The position numbers and the translations under genes were made by a program. From Ochromonadaceae sp. CCMP2298 (Eukaryota; Sar; Synurophyceae; Ochromonadales; Ochromonadaceae): 11,775 nucleotides of DNA. The notes beneath the pieces are model-generated. The model did not search any database. It had not been told where the DNA came from and saw nothing but the letters and a program-made list of their open reading frames with translations. The stretch covers positions 1 to 11,775 of the forward strand of contig MU634510.1 of the NCBI GenBank assembly GCA_026770595.1, read 5' to 3'. Below are positions 8,048 through 11,775 of the stretch, piece after piece; positions within the stretch are counted from its first letter, which is position 1, and every line of letters starts with the position of its first letter.

Positions 8048-8617
8048 ATGGTGCAGCTAGGCAGTTTTGTACTGAAAACCAACGACATTTCGGGGGAGGA
8101 TTCAGTCACCGCTGGACTGAACAGTGTCGCGACTTATGACAATGAAGTCGGCGTCATGAACTTATATAGAAGTGACTACCGTTTCAGGGGAATCCCCGTC
8201 GCCGAGATAATGGGTCGCGCAGCCTTTGAAAAACACAAGCGGATCATCATACGCTGTGGTCAAATGATGCTTTATTACGGTGTGAATCAGGTGTCCAAAA
8301 CCGAGCAGCAATGGATGGTCTACGTGAGTGGTCATTCTCCTTCTCATCCAGAATGGGCATCAGGTGGCGGTGGTCTGAGTCAAATGCAGTTACTGTGTTT
8401 CAAGAAAGACAACCTTTTTACCGACAACAGCGCCTCCGACGATAAAATACTCGATTACGTCGATTTAATTTGCACCCCCCAGGAGCTCATGACGCTGCGT
8501 TTCAGGTACTTCTCCATCGTCAGCTCGGGACCCAACCCCCCCGTCCTCCCCCTCATCGCGCCCCTCACCTCTTACCCACCCGTGGTCTTTGTGTTCACGA
8601 TCCACAGCGTCGATTAG
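8048..8617 (+). CDS. Uncharacterised protein, possible minor capsid or cement protein
   Basis: 189 residues, not confidently recognised. It is predicted soluble and mostly beta-stranded: short alternating hydrophobic strands, a central Y-R-F-R-G-I-P-V-A-E-I-M-G block near residues 44-56, a Gly-rich loop (SGGGGLS) and a Pro-rich segment at about 162-178 before a final strand. The pattern 'nI-x-x-x-x-G-x-x-y-e-x-y/h-k' after a beta-rich start resembles small capsid-associated proteins I recall from PLV and adintovirus gene sets, but this is weak. Position between penton-like and fibre-like genes and the GGTAAG element support a virion role. Its TAG stop directly abuts the TAA stop of the convergent fibre gene. 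No catalytic motif, signal peptide or membrane helix is seen. A jelly-roll minor capsid protein is the best guess. Confidence 0.6.
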   Translation: MVQLGSFVLKTNDISGEDSVTAGLNSVATYDNEVGVMNLYRSDYRFRGIPVAEIMGRAAFEKHKRIIIRCGQMMLYYGVNQVSKTEQQWMVYVSGHSPSHPEWASGGGGLSQMQLLCFKKDNLFTDNSASDDKILDYVDLICTPQELMTLRFRYFSIVSSGPNPPVLPLIAPLTSYPPVVFVFTIHSVD

Positions 8618-10068
8618 TTAGGAGAAGGTCTGCAATTTGATCTCGACGTCGTTGTAATACAATTTCAGGCTGCCCGACCTGTCAAAAACATTGGTCCCGT
8701 CCCCAATTCCGTACGCTTGATAAGTTGTGCGAGACAGAATTGCGCGGCCTTGTGTATTATCAAGTGTCCGCGTTTGGCTCTCGAAATCAGTTGAGCCTGC
8801 CCAGGGACGAGCGTTGGGAATAATTCGATATGTATCGTAAAAAAAAGTGTTATTTTGAAACCGGGACCCAGAAGCCATTGGTCGTCTCTCTTGCCCGCGT
8901 TCTTGAGAGAGCAGAAAATCGGTAGGCAATTATCGATTTTGAGATCGCCATCACCAGAGTTGACCATCCACACCCCACACACGGGCGGCGGCATATCGAT
9001 CCGCTTCGTGAAGATTTTGTTGCAAAAAATGCGATTCACTTTCAGTTCGACCAGGCTGTCCGTTGGGGGATAACTACCGTCGTTCTCCGCCTCGCTGTAA
9101 TTTTGAGATGTGAACCCAGACCCAGGCGACCCCGAAGTCAACGTCGTCGATACGCCACCGCCTCCGAACCCCGAAGCGGTCGTGTTCACTTGGAAGCCCT
9201 CTTGCGTTGTGATTGCTCCAGCTGCTCCCGTCAAGGTGCTGCTGTAGGTGACTGAAATGAGAACTGTATACACATCGGTAACCAATGAATCTTCAGGATT
9301 GAAAACGACCGAAGCACTTGTGATGAAACAGCGCGTCAGAAGGGGCGCAGTGTTTGTAGGATTGGCCCCCCGCGTCGCAGAGAAAGATTTCGGAAGCGAG
9401 TTGTTTGTCGCGGCCGTTCCCGAATCCCAGAAAACACCATTGCGTTGGATGATGTACTGGATCGAAGAGACTGTGACGCTCCAGACGTTACTGCCCCCGG
9501 TATTGTTCCACGCGCGATTGACAGACACGGGGGTGGTCACAGTCACTGAACGATTGTACTTGGGGGCTACGGTAAGCTCCATAACAACCTGACTCACTGA
9601 CGGGTACGCTACAGTGCTTTCAGGGGGAAAATAGGAGGAGGCGTAGTTGGCGTAGAGGACGGACTGGGCAAGCGCGACCGCCATCGAGTTCGTCTGACCC
9701 AAATCATCGAGAGCCGCCTGGGTTGCCGTTGAAATGGGTTTGGCCAGGTCGCTGGTGTTGTCGGTTCGGTCTATCCCCAGTGAGACTCGAGTGGGGGCAG
9801 CCGTCTTGTCCAGCTTCAAATCAAGAGCTGTCTGCGTTGCCGTGCCGATCAAATTTGTCCCTGACTGCAGCGAGAGGATATCGGCCGTGTTTTGGGCGAT
9901 CTGGTCTTCGTGTAGTGCGAGCTCCTGGGAGGACAGATTCTCAAAGGAACCGGATGCAGCCTCGATCCCATTCACGGTCAGTTGCCCATCGGCGAGAACC
10001 CCCACCCCGTCCGTGATGACACGCTGTCCAGACATGCTCAGATAATATCTTGAAGCGTTGCCGAACAT
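8618..10068 (-). CDS. Fibre-like protein, split by a one-base frame change
   Basis: Probably a trimeric fibre or spike of the virion. From ATG 10068, residues 43-70 look like a coiled coil. T76-A-T-Q-T-A-L and T114-A-T-Q-A-A-L form a 38-residue repeat, the second inside NTSDLAKPISTATQAALD (104-121), the motif common in bacteriophage tail fibres. Beta-rich domains follow, with W398 and GPGFKITLF near 401-409. The starting frame runs on to a stop at 8665, but after the T-run (eight A on the plus strand, 8839-8846) it turns into an implausible Lys/Arg/His-rich tail. The -1 frame, open to the TAA at 8618-8620, has fibre-like beta-rich sequence instead. Read through a -1 shift the product would be about 483 residues. 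The 8618 end abuts the neighbour's stop exactly. Causes could be a homopolymer sequencing error, programmed -1 shifting on U-UUU-UUU, or a real lesion. ATG 10035 is an alternative start, but TATAGCAA sits 6 nt before 10068. Confidence 0.65.
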
Positions 10069-10074
10069 TCCTTC

Positions 10075-10082
10075 TTGCTATA
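10075..10082 (-). promoter_or_regulatory. TATAGCAA element before the fibre gene
   Basis: Read on the minus strand, TATAGCAA lies 6 nt upstream of the ATG at 10068. It is identical to the octamer before the zinc-ribbon gene at 5547-5554. Confidence 0.4.
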
Positions 10083-10084
10083 TG

Positions 10085-10090
10085 GGTAAG
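10085..10090 (+). promoter_or_regulatory. GGTAAG element before the packaging ATPase
   Basis: GGTAAG followed by AAAAAAG, 7 nt before the ATG at 10098. It lies 2 nt from the oppositely oriented TATAGCAA of the fibre gene. Confidence 0.55.
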
Positions 10091-10097
10091 AAAAAAG

Positions 10098-10817
10098 ATG
10101 ACCGCCCGTCGAATTGATGCCCCCGTACTAAAACGCGTTACAATGACTTGTGACCTCCCCCTGAGTGAAAAGCTAGCGGCGTGGCCAGCGGTAGACGTGT
10201 GCTTCAACCGTTTCAGTACAACCGTTTTCGTCGGCGGCATGGGCTCGGGGAAAACGACTCTCTGCCTCAGTTTACTCTCGGGTCCTCTAAAGAAATTGTA
10301 TACGTACATTTATGTCGTGTGTCCCCCTACATCGATGGCATCGATCAAAGACAGTCCACTAAAGTGCCTTCCCGGGGAGCAGTTTTTCGACGACCTCACT
10401 CAAGAGGTGGCCGATCAATTGCTACAGATGGTCACCGAAAACAGCGGCAACAATCGGCGATCCCTCATTCTCATCGACGACTGCCAGCGGCAACTGAAAT
10501 CCCCTGATGTGCTGAAGTCGATCATGCACATCATCGCCAACCAGCGTCACTTGAAATGCAGCATGATGTTGCTCTGCCAAAATTACATCAGTTGCAGCCC
10601 CCGAATCAGAGCAATTGCTAATAATATTCTGGTTTTCAGTGTGTCCAAGAAGCAGCTTCTAACGCTGCGAGAAGAACACATGAGTATTAGCGTGGCGCAG
10701 TGGGAGGCGATCACGAAGACCAGTTACCAGAAACCACATACCTTCCTTCTGTACAATGGACCCGGGATGAGGCTTTTTCGCAACCTCGACGAAGAGCTGG
10801 ACATTCTTTCGCTCTAA
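10098..10817 (+). CDS. FtsK/HerA-type genome-packaging ATPase (A32-like)
   Basis: 239 residues. It is expected to pump the genome into preformed capsids using ATP. Walker A is G46-G-M-G-S-G-K52-T53, Walker B is L123-I-L-I-D127-D128, followed by N148-Q-R150-H151 (the conserved N-x-RH region) and a sensor Gln161 in LLCQNY. This is the order and spacing of A32-type ATPases of NCLDVs, virophages, polintons and PLVs; length is normal for the small members. The frame is open upstream to a TTG at 10050, but that would overlap the divergent fibre gene. The ATG at 10098 sits 7 nt after a GGTAAG element, so I use it. The divergent spacer to the fibre gene is 29 nt. The stop is followed at once by the GGTAAG element of the next gene, suggesting separate transcripts for the two. 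Confidence 0.9.
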   Translation: MTARRIDAPVLKRVTMTCDLPLSEKLAAWPAVDVCFNRFSTTVFVGGMGSGKTTLCLSLLSGPLKKLYTYIYVVCPPTSMASIKDSPLKCLPGEQFFDDLTQEVADQLLQMVTENSGNNRRSLILIDDCQRQLKSPDVLKSIMHIIANQRHLKCSMMLLCQNYISCSPRIRAIANNILVFSVSKKQLLTLREEHMSISVAQWEAITKTSYQKPHTFLLYNGPGMRLFRNLDEELDILSL

Positions 10818-10823
10818 GGTAAG
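10818..10823 (+). promoter_or_regulatory. GGTAAG element before the amphipathic protein gene
   Basis: GGTAAG followed by ACAAAATCATC, 11 nt before the ATG at 10835 and immediately after the TAA stop of the ATPase gene. Confidence 0.55.
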
Positions 10824-10834
10824 ACAAAATCATC

Positions 10835-11302
10835 ATGGGTCTGTTCAAACAGGTCAGCCGCAATTTTCACAAGGCCAGCACAGGGATGCAAAGTCAGTTT
10901 CACAAGGTAGAGAGCGGAGCACAGGCCATTTTTCACAAGGTCGATAACGCTGCCTCAGTCGTTGGCAATGCAGTTGCTCCCATCGCTAGGAAGGTCGAAG
11001 TGGTCTCTCGGAAGGTGGGCAATTCGCTCGAAAAGGCAGCTCCTCTCGTAACCATGGCACTGGGCCCGGCGGCAGGGGCACTCGTCTTAGGGGTCGGCGG
11101 AGCGGCTAAGGGCCTCCAGGGTGCGGCCGGGGGGGTCAGATCAGGGGCACAGGCAATGCAAAACACAGACAGCAAGTCAGCGTACCTAGCAGCCACCAAA
11201 GACCAGCGTCACAATCTGGGCAAGGCGGTGGCGAGGGTTACAAACGGGGTCGACGATCGCATCGCTAGTGCCAAAAGTGAGTATACGGCCGTGTTTCACT
11301 AA
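10835..11302 (+). CDS. Amphipathic, Ala/Gly-rich protein; possible pVI-like membrane-active virion protein
   Basis: 155 residues, no known domain recognised. The N-terminal 67 residues form a likely long amphipathic helix: FHK triplets at residues 11, 22 and 33 repeat with an exact 11-residue period, followed by RK pairs at 52-53 and 59-60 seven apart. Residues about 70-101 are a hydrophobic Ala/Gly/Leu/Val stretch without charge until K93, followed by a polar C-terminus. The protein is basic overall. Small proteins with an amphipathic N-terminus and Ala/Gly-rich core occur in adintoviruses and PLVs and are compared with adenovirus pVI, which disrupts membranes during entry. I infer a similar virion role only from composition and position after the packaging ATPase. 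An internal membrane or scaffold protein is an alternative. It starts with Met-Gly, but the next residues do not fit the usual N-myristoylation pattern. Confidence 0.65.
   Translation: MGLFKQVSRNFHKASTGMQSQFHKVESGAQAIFHKVDNAASVVGNAVAPIARKVEVVSRKVGNSLEKAAPLVTMALGPAAGALVLGVGGAAKGLQGAAGGVRSGAQAMQNTDSKSAYLAATKDQRHNLGKAVARVTNGVDDRIASAKSEYTAVFH
10865..10940 (+). repeat. Three exact TTTCACAAGG units, 33 nt apart
   Basis: The 10-mer TTTCACAAGG begins at 10865, 10898 and 10931 and encodes Phe-His-Lys each time. The spacing of exactly 33 nt matches an 11-residue helical repeat. Spacers between the units differ, so either the repeat is old with the core conserved, or it reflects codon preference. Confidence 0.85.
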
Positions 11303-11320
11303 AATCAGTGTTTTGCATAG

Positions 11321-11326
11321 TGTAAG
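11321..11326 (+). promoter_or_regulatory. TGTAAG element before the coiled-coil gene
   Basis: GTGTAAGACAGAAA ends at the ATG at 11334. The core is TGTAAG instead of GGTAAG, with 7 nt to the ATG. The following ACAGAAA matches the A-rich context of the other elements. Confidence 0.45.
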
Positions 11327-11333
11327 ACAGAAA

Positions 11334-11687
11334 ATGAGTGATTCTGACAGTGACATACAGTGTCGTGTGGTCGCAAAAGTGCTGGAAACAGTCAAAAAGA
11401 CAAGAAAACCGATGTCTGATTCAGATAAGGCGGCAAAGAGAGAGATCTTGGCGACCGCGCGAGCCAAGAGAGCCGAGATCGCTGACTTAGGGAGAGAGGC
11501 CGCCGCGATAAAGGAGAACGAGATGGCTGTACTGCGCGCTCAGGTGGAGGAGGAAGAGCGGAAAAAGTTCGTGAGAAAGGTAAGACGCGATTTGAGAGCA
11601 GCGGCAAAGGCACCGGCGACGGCGACCCCCACGGCCCCCCCTCCTCTCCCCGCCCCCGCTCAGAGACATAGCTGGGCGTTCGCATAG
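11334..11687 (+). CDS. Charged coiled-coil protein with Pro-rich tail, function unknown
   Basis: 117 residues, not recognised. It begins with an acidic MSDSDSD stretch. A nearly continuous Lys/Arg/Glu/Ala-rich helix from about residue 32 to 93 follows and would form a coiled coil or single charged helix. It ends in an Ala/Thr/Pro segment (about 94-112, including TAPPPLPAPA). MSDSD occurs twice, at residues 1-5 and 27-31, so a shorter product from Met27 is conceivable. The frame is open upstream to a GTG at 11268, but the ATG at 11334, 7 nt after a TGTAAG element, avoids overlap with the preceding gene. The TAG stop abuts the TAA stop of a gene on the other strand. A role as a small virion or scaffold protein is a guess from its place and shared element. 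Confidence 0.6.
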   Translation: MSDSDSDIQCRVVAKVLETVKKTRKPMSDSDKAAKREILATARAKRAEIADLGREAAAIKENEMAVLRAQVEEEERKKFVRKVRRDLRAAAKAPATATPTAPPPLPAPAQRHSWAFA

Positions 11688-11774
11688 TTAGCCGTTCGCA
11701 TGACGGGCGATGAAACGATCCTCCCTGGCGATGGCCTCTTTGGCGGACCCATAGGGCAAATTGGCGTTTCGGAG
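11688..11774 (-). CDS. 3' end of an unidentified gene (partial)
   Basis: On the minus strand an open frame enters from beyond the window and ends with TAA at 11688-11690, giving the last 28 residues of a protein: LRNANLPYGSAKEAIARED and then RFIARHANG. Composition is balanced and protein-like, with no low-complexity run. The stop sits directly against the TAG of the convergent coiled-coil gene, in the same TAGTTA layout as at 8615-8620, which supports this being a real gene end. The product cannot be named from so little. In related elements a maturation protease is usually encoded near the capsid genes and none is seen elsewhere here, but that is no evidence for this fragment. Confidence 0.5.
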   Translation of the reverse strand, partial: LRNANLPYGSAKEAIAREDRFIARHANG

Positions 11775-11775
11775 C

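Noticed and set aside
8014-8109. Upstream starts of the penton-like gene (GTG 8109, ATG 8088)
   Set aside because: They would overlap the start of the divergent gene at 8048 and add residues that do not resemble the start of this family. The ATG at 8013 avoids both.
8665-8838. Start-frame tail of the fibre gene ending at 8665 as the true C-terminus
   Set aside because: After the T run this frame is rich in Lys, Arg, His and Cys with no fibre-like pattern, while the -1 frame is beta-rich and ends exactly against the neighbouring gene's stop.
10050-10097. TTG at 10050 as the ATPase start
   Set aside because: It overlaps the first codons of the divergent fibre gene, is not an ATG, and lies upstream of the GGTAAG element. 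The ATG at 10098 is better placed.
5993-11326. GGTAAG sites read as 5' splice donors, as GTAAG matches the eukaryotic donor consensus
   Set aside because: Each lies just before an ATG of an intact, intron-free gene, and a donor there would remove the start codon. I see no matching branch and acceptor sites. RNA data could reopen this.
1-11775. Terminal inverted repeats, tRNA genes, CRISPR arrays or insertion sequences
   Set aside because: The first and last 100 bases show no inverted match by eye, and I found no cloverleaf, spaced repeat array or transposon ends inside the window.

Overview
The window looks like an internal piece of a double-stranded DNA virus, or an integrated copy of one, in the Polinton / polinton-like virus (PLV) / adintovirus sphere of Bamfordvirae. 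The case rests on gene content: a retroviral-type (rve) integrase, a large replication protein that joins a divergent family B polymerase-like palm to an SF1 helicase, an FtsK/HerA (A32-type) genome-packaging ATPase, a probable double-jelly-roll major capsid protein, a probable penton-type minor capsid protein and a fibre-like protein. There are no tRNAs, bacterial ribosome binding sites or recognisable introns. Most start codons have a purine at -3, as in eukaryotic contexts. The host is therefore inferred to be a eukaryote, probably a protist or alga, but nothing in the sequence names it. No terminal inverted repeats were seen, so both element ends lie outside the window.

Layout. The left half (103-5997) is a rightward replication, integration and transcription block: a 1401-residue replicase/helicase/GIY-YIG fusion, the integrase starting 5 nt after its stop, and a small zinc-ribbon protein that may be a VLTF3-like late transcription factor. 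The right half (6013-11775) is a compact structural block in which strands alternate: MCP (+), penton-like (-), small capsid-associated candidate (+), fibre-like (-), packaging ATPase (+), an amphipathic pVI-like candidate (+), a charged coiled-coil protein (+), and the 3' end of another gene (-). Genes are nearly contiguous; no non-coding stretch exceeds about 100 bases.

Points of most interest. (1) A GGTAAG-type element (GGTAAG or TGTAAG, usually followed by A-rich sequence) lies 7-14 nt before the start codon of all five plus-strand structural-block genes and before none of the left-block genes. It is a candidate late promoter, and the zinc-ribbon gene just upstream of the MCP is a candidate factor to read it. 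(2) A second element, TATAGCAA, precedes the zinc-ribbon gene and the fibre gene. (3) The fibre gene is split by a one-base frame change at a run of eight T (minus strand). The continuation frame ends exactly back-to-back with the neighbouring gene, in the same TAGTTA arrangement seen at a second convergent junction. (4) The replicase keeps PolB motif A and motif B but has NTD in place of DTD in motif C, and carries a helicase and a GIY-YIG nuclease in one chain. (5) The pVI-like candidate has exact 11-residue FHK repeats.
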